From contig VYZI01000106.1 in assembly GCA_013397695.1 (NCBI GenBank), forward strand, positions 1,156,308 to 1,220,307: a DNA stretch of 64,000 bases, given 5' to 3'. The notes under the pieces were generated by a model, which saw only the letters and a list, made by a program, of their open reading frames with translations, made no database searches and was not told the origin of the DNA. Numbering within the stretch: the stretch's first letter is position 1; each line of letters starts with the position of its first letter. The stretch comes from Centropus unirufus. Lineage: Eukaryota > Chordata > Aves > Cuculiformes > Centropidae. Of the stretch, positions 12,061 to 22,778 are shown piece after piece. The position numbers were made by a program, and so were the translations under genes.

Positions 12061-13955
12061 AACTGCTTTGTTTCCCACCCAGAGAACTTTTTAATGTAAG
12101 GACTGACTGATTCTACACATGCAAAAGATTAACATTGACAAGACAATATAGGAAAGCAATGGAAAAGCACATTAGGTACTTCCTGCTACCCTTAGGAAAA
12201 GAAGACAAAAGTTTTAATGTAAGTACAGTCAGCCAAAGACAAAAAATATCGTTCAAGCAGGGACTCTCATATGATCTCAACCCTTGCTTGCCCTGTACCT
12301 TCTGGTTGCTATTAATGGGAAGTCAAACTGATCCTTCAGTTACAGTATTTTTTCAAACAGTAAGGTGTGCAAAGAGGATCTTTCTTTGCCTTCTCTTGAT
12401 CACAATAAGGATGTTGTTTACAAAAAGAAAATAGAGCACCTGCCTTATTTCAGATCAAGCAGGGCAGCAGCCAACAAACTCTCTGCTGCTTTTCTTTGAT
12501 AACAAAAGATAGCTATTACCATGAGACTCAGACAAAGCTTATTATTGACTAGATGTCTGAGTTTCTCAGAATTGAAATTAGCCTCAAGCAGCAACATTGA
12601 ACAGGGTAGTGGTGAAAAGGTCCCTCATCTATCTCTTTCAGATTTCAATATGATTTATCCAAGGGAATATGCCCTGAACCTCAGTAATTTTCAATTCTTT
12701 GTCAAAATATTTTTTCTCTCTTCCAATACTTGGCTACTTTCTCTGCTCTGCAGCCTTTTATCTAACTCTTCTACTGTTAGCTAAATACTCCAAGCAATAG
12801 TTTTTCATGACCATTGAACTTTGTAGAGTACAAAAGAGCTCACTATCTCCATTGCCCCAATTCCTTCGTCTTTCTCACTATATTTCTTGCAGGTGGTGAA
12901 CTTTATTAATGCAAACAGGAACAAAAAGTATTCTTGCTAAAATAACCATCACAATAACAATATTTTGCCCCCCAAAATCCAAGATTTTTTTGTCTGAACT
13001 TGTTAACCATATTTCTTGAACTTCCCAATGAAATTGGCTTGCTTTTCAAATGCATTTCCTCATAATACTTCAATGCTCCCAAGGCACAAGCAGAATGGCT
13101 TCCACAGAAATGCATTCCAATGCACAACTCATTCACCTCATTGCAGCACCCCAGGGATCTGTCTTGATTTGAGCAGGAGGCTCCAGCAGCCCTGAGGGTA
13201 TGGGGCAAAGGTATCAGAGGAGAGGGGGGAATATCAGAGAATGTGGTTGGGCACCTTCAAGGTGCAGTTAGGTGGGAGGTCAGAGTATGTCTCTTGGAGA
13301 GGCTGGCTACTGTACCTGCTTCTGCCCCTGGAGCTTTTTGACATAGCAATCATTGCCAGGAGGTAGGTGCAGTTTTGATACCCTGAACTTTGTTGTCAAA
13401 ACTTTCAAGGGCAGACCCAAATTCGAGGGTATTCCCACAGGCCAGAAACCTTCAACCAGGCTGCCAACAGATCAGAAAGGAAGCATATTATGGATTTCAC
13501 TGAGTCCTGAAAAAATGACATCCACAGATCATGGGGAGACAAGGGTAGACCTCTGCAGCCCCAAGTGCACTTCCACCACTTGCTGTTATTCTTCTCCAAC
13601 ACATGTCTGATTTTATCCTCATTCTTTGTCCTGAAATCCTTCCTCTCTTTTTCACGGCTCTTGTCTTTGCAGTGGTCTCACTTTTAATTTTGAACCCACC
13701 TCACTTCAACAAATTCCCTGGCTCAACCGACTACTCTCAACTATTTCCAGCTGTTCAATAATGGTTCCTAGATACGCTTTTTCTGCTTATGATCTTCATG
13801 TTCCAGGTCTACCTCCATTAGGGAATCTATAGAAGATGTTATTTTCAAGGACACGTTTTGGAATTGCATAACACAAGTCTAACAGCGCTTCCCTTGAAAT
13901 ATAGTAATTTTTTCAGTGCTGAATTAATGAAAATTTTTGTCCAAAATTGTAGTCG
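12061..13955. other. Intron with a moderately GC-rich patch
   Basis: The 13140-13600 part is richer in G and C and carries ORFs on both strands (13353-13610 plus, 13405-13602 minus) with no recognised content. A minus-strand 100-codon ORF (12906-13208) ends at a TAA that overlaps an AATAAA on the same strand (12902-12910). Origin unknown. Confidence 0.35.
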
Positions 13956-14172
13956 CATAGAATCATACAGTGGTTTAGGTTGGAAGGAGCCCTTAAACAT
14001 TATCTTGTCCAACTCTACTGCCATGGACATGGACACCTAGATTCTGTTGCTCAAAGTCCCATCAAACCTGACTTTGAACACTTCCAGTGATGAGGTATCC
14101 ACACCTTCTCTGGGCAACCTGTTTCAGTGTCTCATCAACCTCATTGTCAAAATTTTCTCCTTTATATAAAAC
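13956..14172 (-). mobile_element. CR1 LINE 3' end, 5'-truncated
   Basis: The plus strand begins CATAGAATCATACAGTGGTT and continues TTGGAAGGAGCCCTTAAA, the reverse complement of the standard CR1 3' tail. It proceeds through CTGCCATGGACATGGACACC, AACACTTCCAGTGATGAGG and TCTGGGCAACCTGTTTCAGTG to ATTTTCTCC. This is a typical 5'-truncated insertion of about 215 bp in minus orientation. It contains the 3' UTR and no functional coding sequence. Divergence from the usual tail suggests an old copy. Confidence 0.93.
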
Positions 14173-15172
14173 ATATCACATATTAGTGTTCTGAAAAGTT
14201 TTTTATTTTGTAACACAGCCATTGTAATTGTTGTATGATGGACAGCTACATAATCAGCTAACATTTTTCTATGTAAAAAAATTAAATATTTCACTTTCAC
14301 AGTTATAATATTATAAAATAATAGAACAGTGATATAAAGGAAAATGTCCTGTGACACTCGCTAGCCTAAAGACTATAATTTTTATTAATAGGTCAGGGTT
14401 GAATAACATGACAGTGGAAGTGGAGATAATTCCATTGAAATCTGGCACATGGTGGGAAACATCTTCAACATGGTTTACAAACAAATTACACACCAAGTCC
14501 AGTTATTTCTGTATTATCAATGCTTAGATGCTAGCCACGTGCTGCCCCTTTTTCATTTTCAGTGCATGCAGTTCCCCAGTGGATTCAATTTGACAACCAA
14601 ACTACAACAGCATAGAAGCTTATTGCAAAAGCAGGACATACAATAATTGGTAATATTGACAAGCTTAAAATGAACACTATAGTATTATTTTATTCAGGCC
14701 TCTTTGATATTTCTACAAGGAAAATACAAAAAGGGCTAATAGGAATAGGGAATATGTAATATCTTGTCAGACTGATGGTTCATATACTTTAGTTTTCTGC
14801 CTCTAGCTGCCTCAGATGCTTTGGAAGGAAATGCAAGAACCTTAAACTACTTAGAAGCAAGATTATTTTCCCTCCATTCTCTTATCATCACAGCGTGATT
14901 CTCCTCCTAAAATGCTAAGTAGTTTAGGATTAGTTTAAGTCCTAAAGCATGAAGTTTTATCTTCTTTCCTTTACCTATTTTATTAGTACCTTTCCAGTAC
15001 TAACTGGAATTGGAAATAACTGCAACTTCAAAGAGTCTTGCTAACTACATTAATGTCCAGTTACTCTGTTATTCTTACTAATATATCCCATTGGTAATTT
15101 TTTTTTAAAAAAAAAAATTGTTTCTCAACAAGAAGTGAGTTCTGATTTGGCTCTTATATTTGGCCTCACCCT
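14173..15172. other. Intron between two CR1 copies
   Basis: AT-rich DNA with a T/A run at 15099-15117. No exon or element seen. Confidence 0.5.
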
Positions 15173-15731
15173 TAGAATCACAGAATCATACAAACATTAA
15201 GATTGGAAATGACCTCTAAAATCATCAGGTCCAACTATCTGCCAAACATCATGATGTCTACAAAACGATGTCCTGAAGTACCACGTCCATATGTTTTCTG
15301 AACACTTCTAGAGATCATGACTGCACCACCCTGGTCAGCTTGTTCCAGTGCTTCACCACTCTTTTAGTAAATAAATTTTTCCTAATATCCAATATAAAGC
15401 CACCGTAATGCAACTAGAGGGCATTTGCTCTTATCCTATGGCTAGCTAGTTGGGAGAAAAGGCCAACATCTACCTCACTACAACCTCCCTTAAGGTAGTT
15501 GTAGAGAGCAATAAGTTCTCTTCTCAGCCTCCTCTTCTTCAGTCTAAAAAATCCCAGTTGCCTCAAAAGCTCCTTACAGCACTCGTTTTCCAGACCCTTC
15601 ACCAGCTTCATTGTTATTCTCTGGACATGCTCCAGTAGCTCAATATCTTTCTTGTACTGGGGGGCCCAAAACTGAACACAGTATTCGAGGTGCAGTCTCA
15701 TCAATGCTGAGTACACGGGGCCAATCACTTG
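15173..15731 (-). mobile_element. CR1 LINE 3' portion: end of ORF2 plus 3' UTR
   Basis: The minus strand encodes the C-terminal end of CR1 ORF2: YSALMRLHLEYCVQFWAPQY, then LLEHVQRITMKLVKGLE, LGFFRLKKRRLRRELIALYN and LKGGCSEVDVGLFSQ. A TAG stops the frame at 15414-15416, but the same frame continues the resemblance (LDIRKNLF...HWNKL) before the tail TGATTCTGTGATTCTAAG at 15173. The element is 5'-truncated: similarity stops near 15731, so only the RT C-terminal extension remains. It is inactive. The uninterrupted last ~105 codons before the stop suggest it is younger than the 13.96 kb copy. Confidence 0.93.
15417..15731 (-). pseudogene. Truncated CR1 ORF2 C-terminus
   Basis: Open frame within the CR1 copy, read with the minus strand, covering the region after the reverse-transcriptase catalytic core (no YADD box is present because the 5' part is missing). 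The ORF runs on upstream to an ATG at 15893, but those residues are not CR1-like and are flanking DNA. A premature stop removes the last part of the normal protein. Not functional. Confidence 0.88.
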
Positions 15732-18700
15732 TTGATAAACACCCATTGGACATTCCCATCCTCTGATCAGAGTCCAAAATCCTTGTTGTTGCAGAGTCTT
15801 TTTGAAAGCCATAGTATGTCTTCTGCAACTTGATAAGGAAGGTAAATCAGACACATACCTTGCTTTACACTCTCTGAAGATTAAAATTTCCACCCAGCTT
15901 TCTAACCCCTACTCAAAGTTCCTGTATGTTCTTTTTCCCTCATATTTATTGTACATTTATGCCAGTGTGTGAAGAAATTCACAACATAAGGATGTTTTTT
16001 CAACTAGAATGAATTTTGTAAAGTTCTGTAGTTCGTCTTTATCACAAAGTTTCTGAAAATAGAAGGTTGCAAAGGAACACTAAGGAATATTGAATTCCTG
16101 AATCTGGAATTAAATTATTGTTGTCAAAATGAAAGCTGGAGTCAATGGCTTTAATACAGCAAACTGCCTATTCCTTAGTCTCAGAGAAGTTATATCTGAA
16201 ATTATTATCTACCATTATTGCTGAGGGAAGACTGGTACTATAGAACTATCTTAAACCCGAGTACCTGCAGCTTTTAGAACTGTTAGATTTGTTCTTTCTT
16301 TTTTTTCCCTCAGTGCAATAAGAAATTCCAGTGGCTAATCAAATGAAACAGCTCTCTAAGCTCCCCTAGAAATATTAATCTTCTGGAGACACTACATAAA
16401 CCACATGCCTGTCATTTAAAATGAGGAAGGAAGTACAAGGAAAGATGCAGGCAGACTTTTTAAAGCCTTGGCGTTGTTATTTTTATTCGTTTTAAATCTA
16501 AAAGAAGATGCCTAAATCTTGCATTGCAACAAATAAAAATGGCCAGGGAAAAACACTGGGCTGAATCAAACCTCTGAATAAAAACCAATGTGACTCAACA
16601 TAACGTTGCTTCAGCACACTGTCTTCTAATCTTAATGTTCACCTCCTTATTTAATATAAATAAATAAATATTAAACGGCTTCAGTTTATTATGTAAACAT
16701 TGCTGTTTATGTCAGGACATATATTTACTTGAAAGCAGAGCCAAAAATACAACTATACCCTAAAAATATTTATATTGGCCTGATATACATTGGCCCAACA
16801 GTCTACAACTAGCTGTGCGTATCTTCACTCTTCTTTCATGTCAACCTTAAAATCCCTTCCCAAAATGCCCGATACAATTTATCAATCTTATAAGCATCTA
16901 CAACTCCATACGGAAGAATAGCTATACCTATGTTCCAAGCAACTAGGCCAGAATTAAAAAGTAGTGCTCATGCAAGAGAAGAGACAGCTTTGGATGAGAG
17001 CTTCAAAAACTCTGTGACAGTGCAACCTTCCATGTAAATCTGCAGTTAAACCAGATTTAGGTCAGTGTTATTGCTTTTCACTTTTCATTCATCAATTATA
17101 TAAAACTCACAAGACTGTTTGGATTGTTTTAATTTATTCTTTTTTTTTTTTTTTTACTTACTTAGTAGAATCTAGTAAACCCCAATGAGAAGAAATAAGA
17201 AGAAAAAACATTGTGGCCTTTCACATTTGCCTCCTCATTCATATAGTCACTGTCTACCTGAACTGCTTTGGTTTGGGGAAAAGGTATATCCAGCAACGAA
17301 ACCTTCCAGGGATTCAGGATGCCACAGTATGCAATGGAGTCATTCAAAAAGTGACAGTGGGAAATTCCAGCTGGCCACGCAATGTTTGCACATGTATTTA
17401 AAAAGTGTTAGAGAATGACTGTGCTTGAGCGCATGGCATTGTGTTATCTGTGCTGTCCAGTCAGTATGTTACATGAAGAACTGCACGGCTGTCTCAGCTA
17501 AAGCTAACCCCATCCTCAGCTCATTTTCCGTTCACACAGTAATCCACAAAGAAATGAAAATAACACTGGGAAACAATAAGCTGTAGTAAATGTCCTCATT
17601 ATTTTATTTTATGCCATTCTCAAGGATATTGTCACCATCATAATGGCTCCAGGATCAATAATGACAATTAACCCTTTTGCATTCACATTGTGTTCTTTAT
17701 TTTGGCATTATCCCCCAGAATTCTTTCCCTCCACACACACACTTAAATGAGTTCTAAAAGCTGAGATTAATAGACAAAAATCATGAACCAGATCGTGGAA
17801 ATGTTTCTCAGCTTCGACTCATATAAATTGATACTGGGTAAGGTCTAGCATCAGTTACCCACCAGTAACCCAGTGCTCCCTTCATGGTATACTCAAATTA
17901 GGGTGTGGGAGGGATGCATCACTATTTGGGGGCGACTCATGTTTTCTTTCAGCACAGTTATTCATTTAAGTTTGGAAATACAGGATGTTCTAACTGTTGT
18001 CCTGTTTTTAACAAGTAACCCACCAGGGTCCATTTTTGTTTTATTAACATTAAAATAATTATTTTAACATTTGACACTTCCCCTAAGTGAAAATAGTGGT
18101 CTAATCTACTGCATATATGAGATCGCAGCTTCACCAAATCCTGCTTAGATACAGAAAGTCTATTAATCCCCCACTCCAAGATGTGTAAAATAAATATGCC
18201 CACAAGTCATTACATAGAATATCTAATGTCTGACAACAGTTTGTAAATTAAAAATTGTTTATTTTCTTTCTTTGATAAATGTTACAGTTTGGGGAAGGTG
18301 GGTAATAGAGCTGAGAATGAAGGACTGTCCCAAAGGAATACCAAGTCTACTTGCAGTTAACAGTGGCTCAGTTTTGAGATCAACAGGTTCTTCAGGATAT
18401 GCTGCCCCTGCTGATACATGCAGACAAGGGCGGTCATGATGGATGGGGCACAGCACATTTTTTTTTCTGTTAGGATGTCAGCCAAAACTGAAATAGTAAT
18501 GCTGCCATAGCAGAACAACAAAAGAGGGCAGACGCTGTAGGTATTAATGCTATCGTTGACAAAGACTTCAGGTGTCAGAGAAGGAAACAGCTGTTTAGTA
18601 GGTGGGAACAGGAGGGCAAGTAAATTAAGGCAGCCCATTAGGAACATAAACCTTCCACTCAGGTCTCATAATGTTCATAAATTGGGTATGTCCTACTTTA

Positions 18701-19883
18701 CTTCTGCCTTTCTCCAGACCTCTGATTGCTTCACAGGGAGCTCACATATGAGTCTGTGGGCTGCCTGTGAAAAATTTTCTGGCATGTGTGACAGTGTATT
18801 GCAGCAGTGAGGCTGCAGAAATTATCTATCATGGCACTGTCATTCCCTAGAACTCTAAGGATGAATTGGAGGTGTTGACTTTCATAGAGGAGTATGATGA
18901 TATTTTGTGGTACATGCAATTAATATTTCATTTACCAATATGTGAATATATTTTTCATGCATCATCAAGAGAGCTGACTGTTGGAGAATTTACATATGAA
19001 AAGCTTCCCCTCCCCCATACACAGATTTCCAGGTTCCAAGTTTTTCTAATGTAGGAAATGTATTGGCTATCACATTTTTAGCTGAATTAATTTTTATTTA
19101 ATTACTTTTAAATCGGCAGAAAAGGCAAAAAAAAGTAATAACTGTAAAAATCATGGCTATGATGTTGCAGGTGTAAATATGCTTAATGTATTAATATGTC
19201 TTAAATATTAATATTCTAAATTTAAGATCTGTATTTAATAAAATTTTGCAATTGTACAGAATGCATTATTTGTAGACAAGTATGTGAATTTTCACAAGTC
19301 TTTGTTTTCCCTGGTTCTACTAGAAGTATGAAAGCCTATTCTGTTACAGAACAATATTGGGAGAGGAGTCACAAGGTCTTTTTCTTATATAGTGACTTCT
19401 TTAGCTCAATCACTAACATCCCAGGAATGAAAAGAATCTATCTAAAGGTCAAATACAAATTATATTCATGTGTCCCAAAAATACAGCTTGGCACCAATTT
19501 TTAAAATTTTATCTAAGTTAAATATACAGTGTCATATTTTTCATTAAAAAATTCTTTGTTGTACTGTCTTCTATGTATATTTACTTAATACATTATTTCA
19601 AAACCTACTATTTTATCCAGCAATAGAAACTGTACAAGAAACTTTCAGTGTTAAATCCCTGTACTAGAGGGAAGGAGGAGGTAGCAAGACCTAATATACC
19701 TAATATGACCACATTGGCAGCAAGACCTAAAAGCCGTAATGGCAGTGGGAAGAGACAGAGGCAGTCAAGCATCAGAGGCAGTTCAAGGGCAAACTCACTG
19801 ACTTTGCTGTATGCACAAGACAGTAATTATCATGTTACTAATGTAACTAATGTACTAATGCAATCACTTTACTAGTAATTAAC
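15732..19883. other. RALYL intron, no gene
   Basis: AT-rich. It holds a 16-base T run at 17140-17155 and a short TAAA-type stretch near 16660. The 18.3-18.8 kb part is slightly richer in G and C, but its ORFs on both strands show nothing recognisable. Confidence 0.5.
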
Positions 19884-19980
19884 GTTACTATAGGAGGTAC
19901 TAGGATTTTAAAATAGTCACATAAATACATCCAATAATTGCATATTTTACTTTGTTATCTCGACCTGGTTTATATGTATA
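19884..19980 (+). repeat. Direct repeat, copy 1 (97 bp)
   Basis: This stretch recurs at 20889-20984, about 1,005 bp downstream. A 50-base core (19911-19960, AAATAGTCACATAAATAC onward to TTGTTATCT) is identical. The flanks of the repeat differ at roughly eight positions. Confidence 0.9.
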
Positions 19981-20572
19981 TTTTACAAGATAGTAATTAA
20001 GAAAAAAGTTATCTTATAAACTTTGCTAAAAATTACGCATCTAACTGGTCTTACATGATCTAAAATATGTTCTTCATTAGCATAAAAAAATTACCTTTGT
20101 ATGTTTTCCATATCTAGTCTTATACGAAACTTCAATAAATCAATTTGGTTTATGCTAAATCACGAAGAAAGACCATTTAGACATATACACTATAACAATT
20201 ACTTCTTTCTCCCATCTCAGCAGCAAAGGAAAGTGGTGTATCAGGAAGAAAAGAAAATACCCTGAGTTACCATATATGCTCTGGAATCCTCATAACAGCA
20301 AACATGAAAAAACAGTAAATATTCACAAAGGATGGGAAATATCAATGAAAGGAATAAAATATAAATATTTCTGGTATGAGCTGTATCAAACTGCTCGAGT
20401 GTATGAACTACAAATAGCCAACACAACCTCATGCTGTGGTAAACTGCCATTTCCTGCCAATCCCCTTGAAAAAATCCTCCACAACATAGACATGAAAAAC
20501 ATGTTTTAATTTGTCAACAAGCGTTAAGTGTGGATTTTGCAGCTCTGAGCTTAGTGGTTAGCAATATAATTT

Positions 20573-20607
20573 ACTTTTTTCTAAATGTCACTTTTTTTCT
20601 AAATGTC
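20573..20607. repeat. Two-copy tandem repeat, 17-18 bp
   Basis: ACTTTTTTCTAAATGTC at 20573-20589 is followed by the same unit with one extra T at 20590-20607. Confidence 0.85.
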
Positions 20608-20888
20608 TCCTTTTCACACTTTGGTACTGCCCACAGTCCTGTCAGTCTCACTTAAATCACATCCAGCCTGAGTTCAGGGCATGTTCCTCATGACTGCACG
20701 GATGCCCCTTCTGCTATGACTTAGCACATTTACTACTCGATCTCCTTTTAGTATCCTGTAAGATATACCCACTGACATGAAAAAAGCAAACGTGACTTAT
20801 GTTCTCAAAAGACAAATGTCACAGATTATATATTGCCATGCAATTTCCTGACAGTAAATGAATAATTATTTACTGTAATCTTGAACAT

Positions 20889-20984
20889 GTTACAATAGTA
20901 GGTACTAATATTTTTAAATAGTCACATAAATACATCCAATAATTGCATATTTTACTTTGTTATCTGGACCTGGTTTTCATATAT
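20889..20984 (+). repeat. Direct repeat, copy 2, ending at an assembly gap
   Basis: Second copy of the 97-bp repeat at 19884-19980, with identical core at 20916-20965. It runs directly into the five undetermined bases at 20985-20989. It is either a local duplication or an assembly artefact at a gap edge. Confidence 0.9.
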
Positions 20985-20989
20985 NNNNN
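20985..20989. other. Assembly gap (5 N)
   Basis: Five consecutive N. The true gap length cannot be known from the sequence. The sequence after it does not resume the repeat seen before it. Confidence 0.98.
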
Positions 20990-22697
20990 AAAAATCTAAC
21001 ATGTTCATTAATATTCTCATGTTTAATAATTTTCTTTGTGGATATATTTCCCTCTAAAAATAGGTTCATCAGGATGAACACTTTCCCTCATCTATCACCA
21101 ATAAGACCACCAGCAAAGTATAAAAATTTGAAATGAATGAGTATTCTGACTATTATTGCAGGAATTGTTATTTTGGAAAGATTTAAGACACAAGTAACAT
21201 AACAGAACTTAAAATATGAAGTTCTGAGGAGGAAACAAAGGAATGCCTGAGCAAATTAGTCTTCACAGGGATATTTAATGAAACACAGGTCAACTGATCT
21301 TTTACAGAGGATAGATAATACCCAGAGACACTTAAGGTGCTTTAGATCACCTGTAACATGGTTGTAATGTGGATATGACCTTGACTGACAGGATGATAAT
21401 TCTTTTGTCTGTTTACCTTACAAAGTGATGTCAAGTTAGAAGCAAACTGGAAGAAGGAAACTGAAACAGGAAAGAGGCCATAAGACACGCAACCTCATAG
21501 ACCATGTCATAGATAAACCTACTGTAAAAGAGGAAAAGATGGTGTGATTGTGCTTACTAAAGGGATTGTTTGCATTTTTTTAAAAAAATTGAAATAGGAT
21601 CTAATGATCTTTGCAAATAAAAATTTAAGAGCAGTTATCTTGTTTGTATAACTTGTATCATCATAATCTGTTTTTCAATCTTTGCATCACTGAATTCCTT
21701 CCCAATGTTAATACAATAGCAATGTATTAACATAGGTATTTAAATGTTAATACCAATAGTGATGACAGAGGCTGTAAGGTAGGCAGAACTCAGCCTTTTA
21801 GCCATTGTATTACAGAAATCTCTCACTATTGTTACTATGAATTGAGTTGTTTCAGTTTACAAAAGGCAAATATTGAAATAAGTGGAAGTAGCCGGAAGAA
21901 AGGCACATCATAGTTAATTTCTAAGTCAAAATGAGTTATAACTAATTTCAAGTTTCTGACATGGTACTTAATTAGAAATGTAGCACTTCTATCTCTCAGC
22001 TCAAGTTGCTACACTGAGATATCTGCCTTGTGATCACAGAAATAACAACTGTATGGCACAAGCAAGAAAAAGCTTTTGCATAGTTTGACTCTCATGCTGC
22101 TGCCAAATTGTTTGACCAATGTAATGACGGTGTTATTTCTAAGTAATTTGGATACCTGCTGGTAGGATTAAGCAAGTCAGAAGGAACTTCTGAGACATTC
22201 CACACAATTATGCAAAAAGCAGAGATTGAGAAGAAAAAGGGAAATGTGATCTGTGGGATTCATGGGAACACTACTTTCCCCTCTCCCACTTGAGTTATGA
22301 ATTTATGCATAAATCTTACTTTCTCATCTTTCTCCTTCCTCTTCCACATCTCTAATACTTCCCAATATAATAAATTTCCCAAAGGAGGAATTAAATAGTC
22401 TTCCAAGCCCGAGAAGAGGTATATAGCAAATTCCTTGCCTCTGCTGCTGCATCATCTCTGGTTAAATTTATAGTGGATACGGAGAACCCCCTTGTAAACC
22501 CTGGTGAACTAGTGAACACCTTACTCCTGAAATGGAGACTCCTTTACCTCAAGCAGATTCCTCATCGAAATTGCCAGCATGTCCAAGAAAAACTTCTGTC
22601 CTCAGACCTTTACCGAAACTTTAGAGAGCGAGAATATTTATTCAGAAAGAGCATCTGAGTGTGCCTGCTTGGATATCCAATACAGGATTTTGTTTCC
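20990..22697. other. RALYL intron, no gene
   Basis: AT-rich intronic DNA, no element seen. The part from about 22380 on is somewhat less AT-rich and has two overlapping plus-strand ORFs (22473-22658, 22579-22839) without recognisable content. Confidence 0.5.
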
Positions 22698-22778
22698 TGC
22701 ATGGGTTGTGTTTATCATAGGTGGCGACGTTCAAATCCATTATCCTGAAAGCACATGGCCCATGATAAACACCTTGCA
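22698..22778. repeat. Imperfect inverted repeat (hairpin-forming)
   Basis: GTGTTTATCAT (22708-22718) is matched by its perfect reverse complement ATGATAAACAC (22762-22772), with further pairing inside (GG with CC) and outside (TGCA with TGCA) after a bulge. The loop is about 40 bases. Could be chance or a folded RNA. Confidence 0.6.

Noticed and set aside
16297..16380. Pyrimidine tract with CCCTCAG (plus strand) as an exon acceptor
   Set aside because: No donor at a sensible distance and no open frame. A T/C-rich tract alone is common in introns.
17140..17155. T run as the tail of a minus-strand processed pseudogene or SINE
   Set aside because: The adjoining sequence contains no recognisable gene or SINE body, and no target duplication is visible.
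19648..19875. Plus-strand ORF with an Arg/Ser/Gly-rich stretch, considered as an RNA-binding protein exon
   Set aside because: No splice sites at its borders and on the strand opposite RALYL. The bias comes from a purine-rich AGG/CAG stretch.
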